From Microbacterium gubbeenense DSM 15944 (GTDB lineage Bacteria > Actinomycetota > Actinomycetes > Actinomycetales > Microbacteriaceae): a DNA stretch of 64,000 bases. Every line of letters starts with the position of its first letter. Positions within the stretch are counted from its first letter, which is position 1. Of the stretch, positions 7,613-18,104 are shown in pieces. The stretch is from the NCBI RefSeq assembly GCF_000422745.1, contig NZ_AUGQ01000008.1, positions 1-64,000 of the forward strand, given 5' to 3'. The position numbers and the translations under genes were made by a program. The notes under the pieces were generated by a model, which had not been told where the DNA came from, did not search any database, and was given only the letters and a program-made list of their open reading frames with translations.

Positions 7613-8577
7613 CAGCTCGACCAGTAACCGGCCGAGCGCATGCCGATCGACTGGCGGAACCCGATCGACCGGTCGATGCCTTCGGCAGGGATCTGCGGAC
7701 GCTCGACGCCCTTCGCCGCGCGCCACCCCTGGATGCGCCCCACGAGCGCCGACGCGTCGCGCTTCAGGATCAGCCGCCGCAGCACCACGATCGCCTCGAT
7801 CGCCAGCGCCATCGCGCCGTGCCGCGTGCCGAGAACGCCCCACGCGCGCAGCAGGTAGCCGCGGCCGAAGCCCGCAAGCCGGATCTGCCGGGGCGTGCCC
7901 TCGCCCGCCGACGCGCCGCCGATGTGCACGCCGCCCGGCTGATCGAGCGCGAGCGTGCCGTAACCGCCCGCGCGCAAGCGCAGCGCGAGATCGAGCTCCT
8001 CGCCGTACATGAAGATGCCCTCGTCGAGCAGGCCGACCTCGTCGAGCGCGCGCCGACGATACGCGGCGACGGCGCCGTACGGGCCGAGGACGATCGGATC
8101 CGCGGGGTTCTGCCGCGAAAGCGGTGCGCCGTGGAAGCGCACGAAGCCCGCGCAGGTGGGATCCGCGGTGATCCCCTGCGAATCGACCAGCCCGGCGGGC
8201 GTCGTGAGCAGCGGGCAGACGCTCGCCACGTCCGCGGGCGCGGCCTCGAACGCGGCCGCGATATCGGCCATGAGGGTCGCCTCGGCGATGACGTCGCTGT
8301 TGACGAGCACGACGACGTCGGCGGATCCCTCGCGAATGCCGCGATTGCACGTCGCCGCGAACCCGCGGTTGGTCTCGTTTCGCAGCAGGGTGAGCTCGGG
8401 GAAGGCCGCGGCCACACGATCCGCGGTGTCATCGGGGCCGCAGTCGTCGATGACGATGACATTCACAGGGTAGGTCTGCGAGGCGAGCGCCTTCAGGCAC
8501 GGCTCGACGTGCTGCCACCCGCCGTAGACCGGCACGACGGCGTCGATCGTGACCTGGTCGGTGTCGGTGTCGGGCAT
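7612..8577 (-). CDS. Glycosyltransferase family 2 protein
   Basis: First gene of the GT2-flippase-GT2 operon, 321 residues with the ATG at 8577. An alternative ATG at 8586 has a poorer ribosome site; the chosen start is preceded by GGATGGG. Motifs: VVPVYGGWQHVEPCL near the N-terminus, VIVIDDCGPDDT near residue 40, VVLVNSD near 92 (DxD-like), and GIFMYGEELDLALRLRAGGYG near 200, equivalent to the ED motif. The basic C-terminus probably contacts the membrane. Donor sugar unknown. It is divergent from the hydrolase at 8699, sharing a 121-bp promoter region. Confidence 0.85.
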   Translation of the reverse strand: MPDTDTDQVTIDAVVPVYGGWQHVEPCLKALASQTYPVNVIVIDDCGPDDTADRVAAAFPELTLLRNETNRGFAATCNRGIREGSADVVVLVNSDVIAEATLMADIAAAFEAAPADVASVCPLLTTPAGLVDSQGITADPTCAGFVRFHGAPLSRQNPADPIVLGPYGAVAAYRRRALDEVGLLDEGIFMYGEELDLALRLRAGGYGTLALDQPGGVHIGGASAGEGTPRQIRLAGFGRGYLLRAWGVLGTRHGAMALAIEAIVVLRRLILKRDASALVGRIQGWRAAKGVERPQIPAEGIDRSIGFRQSIGMRSAGYWSS

Positions 8578-8698
8578 GGGACCCATCCTATTCGCCGCGT
8601 CATCTGCCGCTGGTGTCTCGCGCACCCGCGCGCGTTCGGCGGAATGTCGGGGGTTCGTGGGAGGATGAACCTCGTTCGCCACGGGAGGATTCTTCAAT

Positions 8699-10807
8699 AT
8701 GGCCATGGCCCGACGTACCCGCAATGTGACCCTGACCATCGCCGGTGTGCTCGTCGTCGTGCTGTCCGCCGGTGTGATCGCCTACGCCGTCGTGTCGGGC
8801 GGCAATGAGCCCGAGCCGGTCGCGCAGACGCAGACGCCGACGCCCACCCCCACGCCGACTCCGACGCCGACCCCCACACCGACGCCGACGCCCGAGCCCG
8901 CGGAGATGCCGAACTCGACCGTGATGCAGGCCGTGCTCAACGGCTGGACCGGCGCCGGCACGCAGACGGTCGCCGATGTCTCGCCCCAGATCGGCGAGGC
9001 CGTGACGGGTCGCACCTCGGCGTACATCGACGCGCCGCGCATCAAGGAGCCGGTCGCGGCGCTGAGCGCCGACGTGCCGGTCACCGCCGGCGAAGAGTAT
9101 GTCGTCACGGCACACGTGCGCCAGGGCACGCACAGCCCGCACGAGGTCGCGGCGTCGATCACGGTCGGCGACACCGAGATCCCGCTCGGTGAGGTCAATG
9201 CGGCGTGGACCGAGGTCGAGGGCGAATTCACGGCGCCCGAGGGATCCGAGACGGCGACGCTCGCCGTGCGCCTGTCCGACAAGGTGACGGCGCTCGGCAT
9301 CGACGACCTCGAGATCCGTCCCGCGTCAGGCGGCGACAACATCGTGCCGAACTCCTCGTTCGAAGACATCTCGGGCGATTGGGGCATCCTCAACAGCGAC
9401 CTCCTCCTGCGCGAGACGGGCGCGGCCATGGCCGTCTCGCTCGACGACGGCGACGCGTCGTGGTCGGTCACCTCGCCCTCGGGCGACGAGGTCGCGAGCG
9501 GCACCGAGGCCGTCGAGAGCGGCTTCGCCCGTATCTCACTCGACGACGTTACGCAGGGCTTCTACACGTTCTCGGTCACCGATGCCGGTGGCCGCCAGGT
9601 GACCACACCGTTCGGTGTCGTCGACTACGACGGCACGAACATCACGGCCGACCAGCGGTTCGGCGTCGCCACGCACGCCGACCAGAGCTGGTACACCGAT
9701 GCCGCTGATGCGATCCGCGCGACCGGCATCGGCCTCGCCCGCAACGACGTGCTGTGGGATCAGAACGAGACCTCCCCCGGTCAGTACTCGTTCTCGTCGC
9801 ACTACACTGAAGAGTTCGGCAAGTTCTCCTCGCACGGCATCGACCTGCTCGGCATCGTGAACTACGGCAACCCGCTGTACGACGGCGGAAACACCCCCGC
9901 CTCCCCCGAGGCCGTCGACGCGTTCGGCCGCTACGCCGCCGAGATCGCGAAGAACTTCGACGTCGCGGGCCTCGAGGTGTTCAACGAGTTCAACCACGAC
10001 CGGTTCCAGACCGGATCCTGCGGTTCCGCCCCCGAGTGCTACCCGCCGCTGGTGAAGGCGACCGAGAAGTACGTCGCCGAGGTCGACCCCGAGATCCCGA
10101 TCGTCGCCGGATCCACGGCGAACTACGACGGCGACTGGTTCCGCGGCCTCTGGGCCACGGGCGTCATCGAGAACGCCGACGCCATGAGCTTCCACCCGTA
10201 CAACAAGTGGATCTACGACACTCCCGAGAGCCTCGCGGGCGTCATCAGCGAGTCGAACGACGACATGCAGTCGATCGCCGGCTCGAAGCTGCCGATCTGG
10301 ATCACCGAGTTCGGATGGACGACGGGCGCCGAGCTCGGCCAGCAGGTCTCGCTCACGGTGCAGGGCGAGCGCCTGGCGCGCGCCGAGCTGACCGCGTTCG
10401 CCTCGGGCGCCGAGAAGTACTTCTGGTACGACCTCATCAACGACAGCACCGATCCGAACAACCACGAGGGCAACTTCGGCATGTTCGAGCAGCGCCGCGA
10501 CGGCGTGGCCGCTCAGCCGCCGCGCCCCGCCGCGTTCGCGCAGGCGCTGCTGATCAACGAGATCGGCGGACGCGAGGCAACAGGCCACGCCGACGCCGGC
10601 GACGGCGTGCAGACCTCGGTCTTCGGCGAAGGTAACGACGCGGTCACCGCCGCGTGGTCGTACGACGGAGACCGCACGGCGAGCATCGAGGCCTCCGGCC
10701 CCGTGGTCGTGACCAGCATGTGGGGTCCGACGATGACCGTCGAGCCCAAGGACGGAAAGGTCGAGGTCGCGGTGGGCGCATCCCCCGTCTTCATCGAGGA
10801 AAAGTAA
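8699..10807 (+). CDS. Membrane-anchored glycoside hydrolase, clan GH-A (PslG/GH39-like)
   Basis: A 702-residue surface protein. A single N-terminal membrane helix (about 10-33) is followed by ten Thr-Pro pairs as a wall-spanning linker, then two beta-rich regions (about 80-205 carbohydrate-binding-like; 210-310), then a TIM-barrel hydrolase. The barrel carries the clan GH-A pair: acid/base E430 in FNEFNHD and nucleophile E537 in ITEFGWTTG. The ATG follows GGGAGG. The barrel resembles PslG-type GH39 enzymes, which trim exopolysaccharide during export, and its place beside flippase and glycosyltransferase genes supports that role. The substrate is inference. A DUF4012 gene follows 3 bp after the stop. 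Confidence 0.75.
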   Translation: MAMARRTRNVTLTIAGVLVVVLSAGVIAYAVVSGGNEPEPVAQTQTPTPTPTPTPTPTPTPTPTPEPAEMPNSTVMQAVLNGWTGAGTQTVADVSPQIGEAVTGRTSAYIDAPRIKEPVAALSADVPVTAGEEYVVTAHVRQGTHSPHEVAASITVGDTEIPLGEVNAAWTEVEGEFTAPEGSETATLAVRLSDKVTALGIDDLEIRPASGGDNIVPNSSFEDISGDWGILNSDLLLRETGAAMAVSLDDGDASWSVTSPSGDEVASGTEAVESGFARISLDDVTQGFYTFSVTDAGGRQVTTPFGVVDYDGTNITADQRFGVATHADQSWYTDAADAIRATGIGLARNDVLWDQNETSPGQYSFSSHYTEEFGKFSSHGIDLLGIVNYGNPLYDGGNTPASPEAVDAFGRYAAEIAKNFDVAGLEVFNEFNHDRFQTGSCGSAPECYPPLVKATEKYVAEVDPEIPIVAGSTANYDGDWFRGLWATGVIENADAMSFHPYNKWIYDTPESLAGVISESNDDMQSIAGSKLPIWITEFGWTTGAELGQQVSLTVQGERLARAELTAFASGAEKYFWYDLINDSTDPNNHEGNFGMFEQRRDGVAAQPPRPAAFAQALLINEIGGREATGHADAGDGVQTSVFGEGNDAVTAAWSYDGDRTASIEASGPVVVTSMWGPTMTVEPKDGKVEVAVGASPVFIEEK
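8834..8893 (+). repeat. Thr-Pro codon repeat (ten pairs)
   Basis: Ten tandem ACN-CCN hexamers inside the hydrolase gene encode an extended Thr-Pro linker after the membrane anchor. Such repeats can vary in number between strains by slippage. Third-base variation shows it is not a perfect microsatellite. Confidence 0.8.
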
Positions 10808-10810
10808 GTG

Positions 10811-12748
10811 ATGAACGAAAACGATCCCACGGCGGGCCTCACGCGCAAGCAGATCCGAGAGCTGCGCTCGTCAGGCGACGGCCAGGATGACGCGCCGACC
10901 ACGGCGCTGCCCATCGCCGACGACGCCCCCACGCCCGCGATGGGCGTTCCGGCGCAGGCTTCCGGGCCGGCCGTGCCCCCGCAGGGTCCGCCGGCGTCGC
11001 ACAGCGGCAGCGGTTCGGATGGAGATCAGCCGAAGAAGCGCTGGACCAAGCGGCACACCAAGCGCACGATCGTCATCGCGATCATTGTGCTCGTGCTGTG
11101 CGGTCTGTGGCTCGGCATCCGCGCACTGATGGTCAAGGGCGACCTCGAGGCCGCCCAGCGCATCGTCACCCACGTGCAGGAAGAGCCCGACAGTCTTCGC
11201 GGAGCGATGCCCGTGCTCGGCGACTACGCCGGATCCGCAGCGAGCGTCCGGTGGGATCCTGTGTGGCGCGTCGCCGAGATCATCCCGTGGGCGGGCGCGA
11301 ACCTCAAGGGCGTACGCCTCGCGTCCGAATCGCTCGACGTCGCCGTCAACGACCTCGCGGTGCCCGCATTCGATGCGATGGACAGCGGCGGAGATGAATC
11401 CGTTCTGCAGAAGATCCTGCCCGTGCTCGAAGATGCGCAGCCGCGCGTCGAGAAGCTCGCGGAGGGCCTCGATGGTGTTGCGCAGTCGGGCTCGCTCATC
11501 GGCCCTGTGCGCTCCGGCGTCGACCTGGTCAACGGCATCATGCAGTCGGCAGCTCCCGCGATCGGCGTCGCGCCGGGCCTGCTCGGCGCCGAGGGCGAGA
11601 AGAACTACCTGCTCGTGTTCATGAACAACGCCGAGTCGGTCGGCCTCGCCGGCTCCGCCGCGTCGCAGACCCTCGTGCACGTCGACAACGGCAACCTCGA
11701 GATCACGGCGCAGGCCGGATCCGGGGAGTTCAACGAGGAAGGCGGCCCCGTCGACGTCGAGGTGCCGCAGAGCGCGCTCGACCTCTACTCGAGCTTCCTC
11801 GTCGACCACGTCAACACGACGCCCAGCCGGCCGGATTTCCCGACGATGGCGTCGCTCAACAAGGCGTTCTGGAACCGCGACATCGGCGACCAGCAGATCG
11901 ACGGCGTCGTGGCCTTGGACCCGATTGCACTCAGTTACATTCTCGACGCAACCGGGCCCATCACCATCACATCTCCCGATGGAACCGTCGACACTCTGAC
12001 GAGCGATAACGCCGTGCAGCTCCTGCTGAGCGAAGTATACGCGCGATGGAACTCCTACGAAGCGCCCGAACTCGTCGATGCGTTCTTCGCCGGCGTCGCG
12101 GCGCAGGTCTTCGACAAGATCGCGACGGCCGACTTCAACATGATGGGCATGGTCTCCTCGCTAGGCCGCGGCATTGACCAGGGGTCGATCCTGTTCCACA
12201 GCTTCGACGATGAGACGCAGGACTTCATCGCCGACGAGCGCGTCTCGGGCATCCTGCCGACCGACAACGAAGAGACGAGCACGGTCGGCGTGTACTTCCG
12301 CGACGAGTCGGCGTCGAAGATCGACTACTACATGCGCTCGAACATCGACGTGACGCAGACGTGCACCGACGGCAGCACCTCATTCGACGTCGCGACGACG
12401 TTGCACCTCGACATCGACCAGGGCGTCGCGGATGCGCTGCCCGACTACGTCAAGAGCGGCACCCCTGGGTGGGGATCGTCGCGGTTCCGCACAGCCGTGT
12501 ACGTCTATGGTCCTCCCGGCACAACACTCGATGAGGTCACAGTGGAGGGCCGCGAGGTCGAGATCAAGAGTCAGGATATCGACGACCTCGGTCGCCCCGT
12601 GGCGTTTGTCTGGACATACCTCGCGCCAACCGAGCTCGCGACCGTCAACGCGACGTTCTCGGGAGACGGCGATTTCGGCCCGGCCGCGCTCTGGTCGACC
12701 CCGATGGTCAACGCGACAACGGGCACCGTCGCCGCCTGCGGCGAGTAG
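10811..12748 (+). CDS. DUF4012 domain-containing membrane protein
   Basis: About 645 residues. A polar Pro-rich cytosolic N-terminus (about 1-75) ends in RWTKRHTKR, then comes one membrane helix (about 78-100) and a large extracellular domain matching DUF4012. That family is found in actinobacterial exopolysaccharide clusters and includes a distant LytR/CpsA-like neighbourhood; its biochemical role is not known. I chose the ATG at 10811 over the GTG at 10808 because GAGGA lies 9 bases before it. It is coupled to the hydrolase gene and probably helps attach or process the same surface glycan. Confidence 0.8.
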   Translation: MNENDPTAGLTRKQIRELRSSGDGQDDAPTTALPIADDAPTPAMGVPAQASGPAVPPQGPPASHSGSGSDGDQPKKRWTKRHTKRTIVIAIIVLVLCGLWLGIRALMVKGDLEAAQRIVTHVQEEPDSLRGAMPVLGDYAGSAASVRWDPVWRVAEIIPWAGANLKGVRLASESLDVAVNDLAVPAFDAMDSGGDESVLQKILPVLEDAQPRVEKLAEGLDGVAQSGSLIGPVRSGVDLVNGIMQSAAPAIGVAPGLLGAEGEKNYLLVFMNNAESVGLAGSAASQTLVHVDNGNLEITAQAGSGEFNEEGGPVDVEVPQSALDLYSSFLVDHVNTTPSRPDFPTMASLNKAFWNRDIGDQQIDGVVALDPIALSYILDATGPITITSPDGTVDTLTSDNAVQLLLSEVYARWNSYEAPELVDAFFAGVAAQVFDKIATADFNMMGMVSSLGRGIDQGSILFHSFDDETQDFIADERVSGILPTDNEETSTVGVYFRDESASKIDYYMRSNIDVTQTCTDGSTSFDVATTLHLDIDQGVADALPDYVKSGTPGWGSSRFRTAVYVYGPPGTTLDEVTVEGREVEIKSQDIDDLGRPVAFVWTYLAPTELATVNATFSGDGDFGPAALWSTPMVNATTGTVAACGE

Positions 12749-12829
12749 GTCGCCGGGCCCCCTCGACCTTCCCCAAGAGGTTCCAACCGCCGGCCGGTTT
12801 CAGAGCAGTCGGCGGCAGGTTCAGGGGGC

Positions 12830-13429
12830 TCAGTACGGGAAAGTGCGGGTGGGGGCCGTGGGAGTGCCGTTCTGCGCGCTGTAGTTGTCGATCACGGCCG
12901 TAGGGTCGGGGTCGCGTCGCCGGGCACGGGATCCGCGGTGCTCATCGTCCCAGCGCGCCCGCGCGAGCACGCGGCGGTCGCGCGCGTGCACCATCGCGCG
13001 GATGAACGCGGCGATGATCGTTCCGATCCAGGCGCCGATCGAGTTCGACACGACGTCGCGGATGTCGCTCACGCGGTCGCCGAGGAACTCGCCCTGCGTC
13101 CACTCGATCAGGCCTGAGTAAGCGGGCAGGATCAGCAGCGCGAGCCACCATCCCCACCCCGGCAGCGCGAGCCCCAGCAGGAACCCGAGCGGGATGAACA
13201 TGCCGATGTTGGCGACGAACTCGAGCTCCATGTATCCGAAACTGTCGGGCACACCGATGCGGTGCAGCCCGTTGAGCACGCGCTCCGCGATCGAGTTGAC
13301 GCCGATCCCATCGAGCGTCGGCGAAAGCGTCACCCACATCACGAACGCGAGGTAGATGATGAACAGCACGGTGGCGAGGCCCACGCGCAGGCGGCTGCGG
13401 GCTGGCTTGCGATCGTCGGCGTACGTCAT
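12830..13429 (-). CDS. VanZ family membrane protein
   Basis: A 199-residue protein with about four membrane helices and the VanZ pattern: an N-terminal helix ending in FVMWVTLSPT, then NIGMFIPLGFLLGLALP, then IEWTQGEFLGDRVSDIRDVVSNSIGAWIGT. VanZ-like proteins can lower teicoplanin susceptibility in some bacteria, but most are uncharacterised envelope proteins. The start is ATG 13429; longer frames upstream lack support. The C-terminal 50 residues are polar and basic. It is convergent with the DUF4012 gene across an 81-bp gap containing GC-rich partial dyads but no clear terminator. Confidence 0.85.
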   Translation of the reverse strand: MTYADDRKPARSRLRVGLATVLFIIYLAFVMWVTLSPTLDGIGVNSIAERVLNGLHRIGVPDSFGYMELEFVANIGMFIPLGFLLGLALPGWGWWLALLILPAYSGLIEWTQGEFLGDRVSDIRDVVSNSIGAWIGTIIAAFIRAMVHARDRRVLARARWDDEHRGSRARRRDPDPTAVIDNYSAQNGTPTAPTRTFPY

Positions 13430-13468
13430 ATGGCGAGGGTAGTCGCATGCGCCTGTGAGGGGACGAAA

Positions 13469-13502
13469 AAGCGGGGTGGTTCCCGAAGGATCCACCCCGC
13501 TT
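13469..13502 (-). terminator. Intrinsic terminator of the str operon
   Basis: AAGCGGGGTGG (13469-13479) pairs with CCACCCCGCTT (13492-13502), an 11-bp perfect stem with a 12-nt loop. Read on the minus strand it is followed by a T run, directly downstream of tuf. Confidence 0.9.
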
Positions 13503-13522
13503 GTTCAGCGAGACCGAAGGTC

Positions 13523-14716
13523 TTACTTGATGACCTTGGTCACCGTGCCGGCGCCGACCGTGCGGCCACCCTCACGGATCGCGAAGCCGAGTCCGTCTTC
13601 CATGGCGATGGGCTGGATGAGCTCCACCGTCATGTCCGTGGTGTCACCGGGCATGACCATCTCGGTGCCCTCGGGCAGCGAGATGACGCCGGTCACGTCC
13701 GTGGTACGGAAGTAGAACTGCGGGCGGTAGTTCGTGTAGAACGGGTTGTGACGGCCACCCTCGTCCTTCGAGAGGATGTAGGCGGTGCCCTCGAAGTTGG
13801 TGTGCGGCGTAACCGAACCCGGCTTCACGACGACCTGGCCGCGCTCGACGTCCTCACGCTTCAGACCGCGAAGCAGGAGGCCACAGTTCTCGCCGGCCCA
13901 TGCCTCGTCGAGCTGCTTGTGGAACATCTCGATACCCGTGACCGTGGTCTTCTGGGTGTCGCGGATGCCGACGATCTCGACCTCGGAGTTGATCGCGAGG
14001 GTGCCGCGCTCGGCGCGACCCGTAACGACCGTGCCACGACCGGTGATCGTGAAGACGTCCTCAACGGGCATCAGGAAGGGCTTGTCGCGGTCGCGGACGG
14101 GCTCCGGGATCGACTCGTCGACGGCCTCCATGAGCTCGACGATGCGCTGCGTCCACTTCTCGTCGCCCTGGAGCGCCTGGTAGCCGGACACCTGCACGAC
14201 GGGAGCGTTGTCACCGTCGAAGCCCTGCGACGACAGCAGCTCGCGAACCTCGAGCTCGACGAGCTCCAGGATCTCCTCGTCGTCGACCATGTCGCACTTG
14301 TTGAGCGCGACGAGCAGGTACGGCACGCCGACCTGCTTGGCGAGCAGCACGTGCTCGCGCGTCTGCGCCATGGGACCGTCGGTCGCGGCGACCACGAGGA
14401 TCGCGCCGTCCATCTGGGCGGCACCGGTGATCATGTTCTTGACGTAGTCAGCGTGACCAGGGGCGTCGACGTGAGCGTAGTGACGCTTGGGCGTCTCGTA
14501 CTCGACGTGCGACACGTTGATCGTGATACCGCGATCGCGCTCCTCCGGAGCCGAGTCGATCGTGTTGAAGTCGCGCATGACGTTCACGTCAGACGGGTAC
14601 TTTTCCGCGAGCACCTTGGAGATGGCGGCGGTCAGGGTCGTCTTACCGTGGTCAACGTGACCGATGGTACCGATGTTGACGTGCGGCTTGTTGCGCTCGA
14701 ACTTGGCCTTAGCCAC
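13523..14716 (-). CDS. tuf: Elongation factor Tu
   Basis: A 397-residue EF-Tu, the GTPase that delivers aminoacyl-tRNA to the ribosome. G1 is GHVDHGKTT at residues 19-27, then DAPGHADYV (G3) near 82 and NKCD (G4) near 137, with complete domains 2 and 3 ending [10 protein letters not shown]. It starts at GTG 14716 behind a strong GAGGAGG site. It is the last gene of rpsL-rpsG-fusA-tuf, 167 bp after fusA and followed by a strong terminator. Codon use is highly biased, and the GGATCC palindrome common elsewhere is absent. Confidence 0.98.
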   Translation of the reverse strand: MAKAKFERNKPHVNIGTIGHVDHGKTTLTAAISKVLAEKYPSDVNVMRDFNTIDSAPEERDRGITINVSHVEYETPKRHYAHVDAPGHADYVKNMITGAAQMDGAILVVAATDGPMAQTREHVLLAKQVGVPYLLVALNKCDMVDDEEILELVELEVRELLSSQGFDGDNAPVVQVSGYQALQGDEKWTQRIVELMEAVDESIPEPVRDRDKPFLMPVEDVFTITGRGTVVTGRAERGTLAINSEVEIVGIRDTQKTTVTGIEMFHKQLDEAWAGENCGLLLRGLKREDVERGQVVVKPGSVTPHTNFEGTAYILSKDEGGRHNPFYTNYRPQFYFRTTDVTGVISLPEGTEMVMPGDTTDMTVELIQPIAMEDGLGFAIREGGRTVGAGTVTKVIK

Positions 14717-14883
14717 TGGGTCCTCCTCAGGACGTTCGTGGAGGGATACGGGCGCTGGATTGCGACCGGTTCACTCCGGGGTTTGTTTCAGTCTAATAGA
14801 GACAAGTCTGTGTGAAGTTGTACGTGGTGGATGGGGCCGGAGTCTCACCGACCCCATCCGAGAGCCATCGGGGCTGGCGAGTG

Positions 14884-16998
14884 TTACTCGCCCTTGCCCT
14901 TCTGGATGATCTCGTCAGCGACCGCCTTGGGCACCTCAGCGTAGCTGTTGAACGTCATCGAGTACACGGCGCGTCCCGAGGTCTTCGACCGCAGGTCACC
15001 GATGTAACCGAACATGCTCGACAGCGGCACGAGAGCCTGGACGACCTTGACGCCCTGAGCATCCTCCATCGACTGCACCTGGCCACGACGCGAGTTCAGG
15101 TCGCCGATGACGTCGCCCATGTACTCCTCGGGCGTACGCACCTCGACGCTCATGAGCGGCTCGAGCAGCACGGGGCCCGCCTTCTGGATGGCCTCCTTGA
15201 AGCCCATCGAACCGGCGATCTTGAACGCCATCTCCGAGGAGTCGACGTCGTGCGAGGCACCGTCTGTGAGGGTCGCCTTCACGCCCACCATCGGGTAGCC
15301 GGCGAGCACGCCGACGTTCATCGCGTCCTGGAAACCGGCGTCGACCGACGGGATGTACTCGCGCGGGATGCGACCACCGGTGACGGCGTTGACGAACTCG
15401 TAGATCTTGTCGCCCTCGACCTCGAGCGGCTCGAGCTTGAACTGGATCTTCGCGAACTGACCCGATCCACCCGTCTGCTTCTTGTGGGTGAAGTCGTGGC
15501 GCTCGACCGCGCGACGGATCGTCTCGCGGTAGGCGACCTGCGGCTTGCCGACGTTCGCCTCAACCTTGAACTCGCGCTTCATGCGGTCGACGAGGATGTC
15601 GAGGTGGAGCTCGCCCATGCCCTTGACGATCGTCTGACCGGTCTCGGCGTTGTTCTCGACGCGGAAGGTCGGGTCCTCCTCAGCGAGCTTCTGGATCGCG
15701 AGACCCAGCTTCTCCTGGTCGGCCTTCGTCTTCGGCTCGATCGCAACCTCGATGACAGGCTCGGGGAACGTCATCGACTCGAGAACGACCTGCTTGCCCG
15801 GGTCGGACAGCGTGTCGCCCGTCGTGGTGTCCTTGAGGCCGATGACCGCGTAGATGTGGCCAGCGGTGACCGAGTCGACCGGCTGCTCCTTGTTGGCGTG
15901 CATCTGGAAGATCTTCCCGATGCGCTCCTTCTTGCCCTTGGTCGAGTTGACGATCTGCGAGCCCGAGTCGAGGTGACCCGAGTACACGCGGATGTAGGTC
16001 AGGCGACCGAAGAACGGGTGCGTGACGACCTTGAACGCGAGGGCCGTGAAGGGCTCCTCGGCGTCGGCGTGACGCTCGATGACGATCGACTCGTCCTTCG
16101 GGTCGTGCGCCTCGATGGCGGGCACGTCGAGCGGCGACGGGAGGTAGTCCACGACCGCGTCGAGCATCGGCTGCACACCGCGGTTCTTGAACGCCGAACC
16201 GCAGAACACGGGGAAGGCGTCGCCGTTGACCGTGAGCTTGCGGATGCCGGACTTGATCTCGTCGTTGGTCAGCGCCTCGCCCGCGAAGTACTTCTCGAGC
16301 AGTGCGTCGTCGGCCTCAGCGGCCGCCTCGACGAGCTTCTCGCGGTACTCCTCGGCCTTCTCCTGAAGGTCGGCGGGGATCTCGCCGGTCTCGTAGGTCG
16401 CGCCCATCGTGACGTCACCCTTGGAGTCGCCGGGCCAGACCTGCGACTTCATGGTGATGAGGTCGACGACGCCGACGAACTCGTGCTCCGAACCGATCGG
16501 AAGCTGCATGACGATCGGCTTCGCCTTGAGGCGGTTGATGATCGTGTCGACCGTGTAGTAGAAGTCGGCGCCCAGCTTGTCCATCTTGTTGACGAAGCAG
16601 ATCCGCGGAACGTTGTACTTGTCGGCCTGGCGCCAGACGGTCTCCGACTGGGGCTCGACGCCCTCCTTGCCGTCGAAGACGGCGACCGCGCCGTCGAGCA
16701 CGCGAAGCGAGCGCTCGACCTCGACCGTGAAGTCGACGTGGCCGGGGGTGTCGATGATGTTGACCTGGGTGCCGCCCCAGAAACTGGTCACGGCAGCGGA
16801 GGTGATCGTGATGCCACGCTCCTGCTCCTGCTCCATCCAGTCCGTCGTCGCGCCACCGTCGTGCGTTTCGCCGATCTTGTGGTTGACGCCCGTGTAGAAC
16901 AGGATGCGCTCGGTCGTCGTGGTCTTACCGGCATCAATGTGGGCCATGATGCCGATGTTGCGGACCTTCTTGAGGTCGGTGAGCACGTCTTGTGCCAC
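14884..16998 (-). CDS. fusA: Elongation factor G
   Basis: A 704-residue EF-G, the GTPase that drives ribosomal translocation. [15 protein letters not shown] (G1) lies near residues 19-33, followed by the switch region [26 protein letters not shown] (G3) and NKMDKLGAD (G4). Domain IV has the tip region [28 protein letters not shown] in usual form. The start is GTG 16998 (VAQDV). It lies 95 bp downstream of rpsG in the str operon. Length and motifs are those of the canonical housekeeping copy, not a FusA2 or TetM-type paralogue. Confidence 0.98.
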   Translation of the reverse strand: MAQDVLTDLKKVRNIGIMAHIDAGKTTTTERILFYTGVNHKIGETHDGGATTDWMEQEQERGITITSAAVTSFWGGTQVNIIDTPGHVDFTVEVERSLRVLDGAVAVFDGKEGVEPQSETVWRQADKYNVPRICFVNKMDKLGADFYYTVDTIINRLKAKPIVMQLPIGSEHEFVGVVDLITMKSQVWPGDSKGDVTMGATYETGEIPADLQEKAEEYREKLVEAAAEADDALLEKYFAGEALTNDEIKSGIRKLTVNGDAFPVFCGSAFKNRGVQPMLDAVVDYLPSPLDVPAIEAHDPKDESIVIERHADAEEPFTALAFKVVTHPFFGRLTYIRVYSGHLDSGSQIVNSTKGKKERIGKIFQMHANKEQPVDSVTAGHIYAVIGLKDTTTGDTLSDPGKQVVLESMTFPEPVIEVAIEPKTKADQEKLGLAIQKLAEEDPTFRVENNAETGQTIVKGMGELHLDILVDRMKREFKVEANVGKPQVAYRETIRRAVERHDFTHKKQTGGSGQFAKIQFKLEPLEVEGDKIYEFVNAVTGGRIPREYIPSVDAGFQDAMNVGVLAGYPMVGVKATLTDGASHDVDSSEMAFKIAGSMGFKEAIQKAGPVLLEPLMSVEVRTPEEYMGDVIGDLNSRRGQVQSMEDAQGVKVVQALVPLSSMFGYIGDLRSKTSGRAVYSMTFNSYAEVPKAVADEIIQKGKGE

Positions 16999-17093
16999 TT
17001 CGGGTTCCTTACGTGAGAAAAGGGATGAAACGGGAACGTCGGCCCCAGATGCGCCCGGACGAGCGATCCGGGGCCGACGTAAGGCGCTGTGAC

Positions 17094-17564
17094 TTACCAG
17101 CGGTAGTGCGCGAAGGCCCGGTTCGACTCGGCCATCTTGTGCGTGTCCTCGCGACGCTTCACAGCGGCGCCCAGACCGTTCGACGCGTCGAGGATCTCGT
17201 TCATGAGACGCTCGGTCATCGTCTTCTCGCGGCGACCCTTGGCGTAGCTCACGAGCCAGCGAAGGGCGAGCGTGTTGGCGCGGTGAGGCTTGACCTCGAC
17301 CGGCACCTGGTACGTCGAGCCACCGACGCGGCGGCTGCGGACCTCGAGCGTCGGGCGCACGTTGTCGAGCGCCTTCTTCAGCGTGGCCACGGCGTCGCCG
17401 TCGGTCTTCGCGTCGACACCCGAGAGGGCGCCGTACACGATGTTCTCTGCGAGCGCCTTCTTGCCGTGAACAAGAATCTTGTTCACGAGCTGCGTGACGA
17501 TCGGAGCGCCGTATACCGGGTCGTTGACGACGGGACGCTTGGGGGCGGGACCCTTACGAGGCAT
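17094..17564 (-). CDS. rpsG: 30S ribosomal protein S7
   Basis: A 156-residue S7, which nucleates assembly of the 30S head by binding the 3' domain of 16S rRNA. It has the standard length and features: [19 protein letters not shown] at the start, [12 protein letters not shown] in the beta-arm region near 80-92, and a C-terminus ending NRAFAHYRW. It begins 5 bp after the rpsL stop, so the two are translated together. In other bacteria S7 can repress translation of the str mRNA; no specific binding structure was identified here. Confidence 0.98.
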   Translation of the reverse strand: MPRKGPAPKRPVVNDPVYGAPIVTQLVNKILVHGKKALAENIVYGALSGVDAKTDGDAVATLKKALDNVRPTLEVRSRRVGGSTYQVPVEVKPHRANTLALRWLVSYAKGRREKTMTERLMNEILDASNGLGAAVKRREDTHKMAESNRAFAHYRW

Positions 17565-17569
17565 CTAAC

Positions 17570-17938
17570 TCAACCCTTCTTCGCGCCGTAGACGCTGCGC
17601 GCCTGCTTGCGGTTCTTGACGGCCTGCGTGTCGAGGGCGCCGCGGACGATGCGGTAACGCACACCCGGGAGGTCCTTCACACGACCGCCGCGGACGAGCA
17701 CCAGCGAGTGCTCCTGGAGGTTGTGGCCCTCACCGGGGATGTAGGCCGTGACCTCGTTGCCGTTGCGGAGCTTCACACGAGCGACCTTGCGCATCGCCGA
17801 GTTCGGCTTCTTGGGCGTGGTGGTGTACACGCGGGTGCAGACACCGGCCTGCTGCGGGTTCGCCTTCAGTGCCGGCGAGTTCGAAGACTTCTTCTTCGAC
17901 TGGCGGCCCTTGCGAACCAACTGCTGAATAGTTGGCAC
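17570..17938 (-). CDS. rpsL: 30S ribosomal protein S12
   Basis: A 122-residue S12, a decoding-centre protein and the classical streptomycin-resistance target. The start is GTG 17938 ([11 protein letters not shown]) behind GGAGAG; longer frames upstream are spurious. [16 protein letters not shown] carries the usual Lys near position 43, and [13 protein letters not shown] the Lys/Arg-88 region, both wild-type-like. It is the first gene of the str operon. The promoter should lie within the 228-bp gap to the divergent gene at 18167, which also contains a 49-bp dyad. Confidence 0.97.
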   Translation of the reverse strand: MPTIQQLVRKGRQSKKKSSNSPALKANPQQAGVCTRVYTTTPKKPNSAMRKVARVKLRNGNEVTAYIPGEGHNLQEHSLVLVRGGRVKDLPGVRYRIVRGALDTQAVKNRKQARSVYGAKKG

Positions 17939-18104
17939 GTCTCTCCTAGTTTCATTGCTGCACGGTGACAGCAAGTCGTGATTTTTCACGTGGATCCGCC
18001 CATCCGAACGAATGTCAGGATGTTGGTGACGGATATGCCGTGGGGGTGAACCTGTTCGCAGGTCTTGACCCATTCGCGCGCATGCCGAGGGCACACACGC
18101 AGAC

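Noticed and set aside
8834..8893. Short tandem repeat considered as a CRISPR or phase-variable tract
   Set aside because: It encodes a Thr-Pro linker with mixed third bases; no spacers and no homopolymer.
9855..9875. AACTACGGCA match to the element end
   Set aside because: It is ordinary coding sequence (Asn-Tyr-Gly) in the hydrolase and has no inverted partner.
12749..12829. GCCCCCT/AGGGGGC inverted repeat between the DUF4012 and VanZ genes
   Set aside because: The loop is about 60 nt and there is no T run, so a terminator call is not supported.
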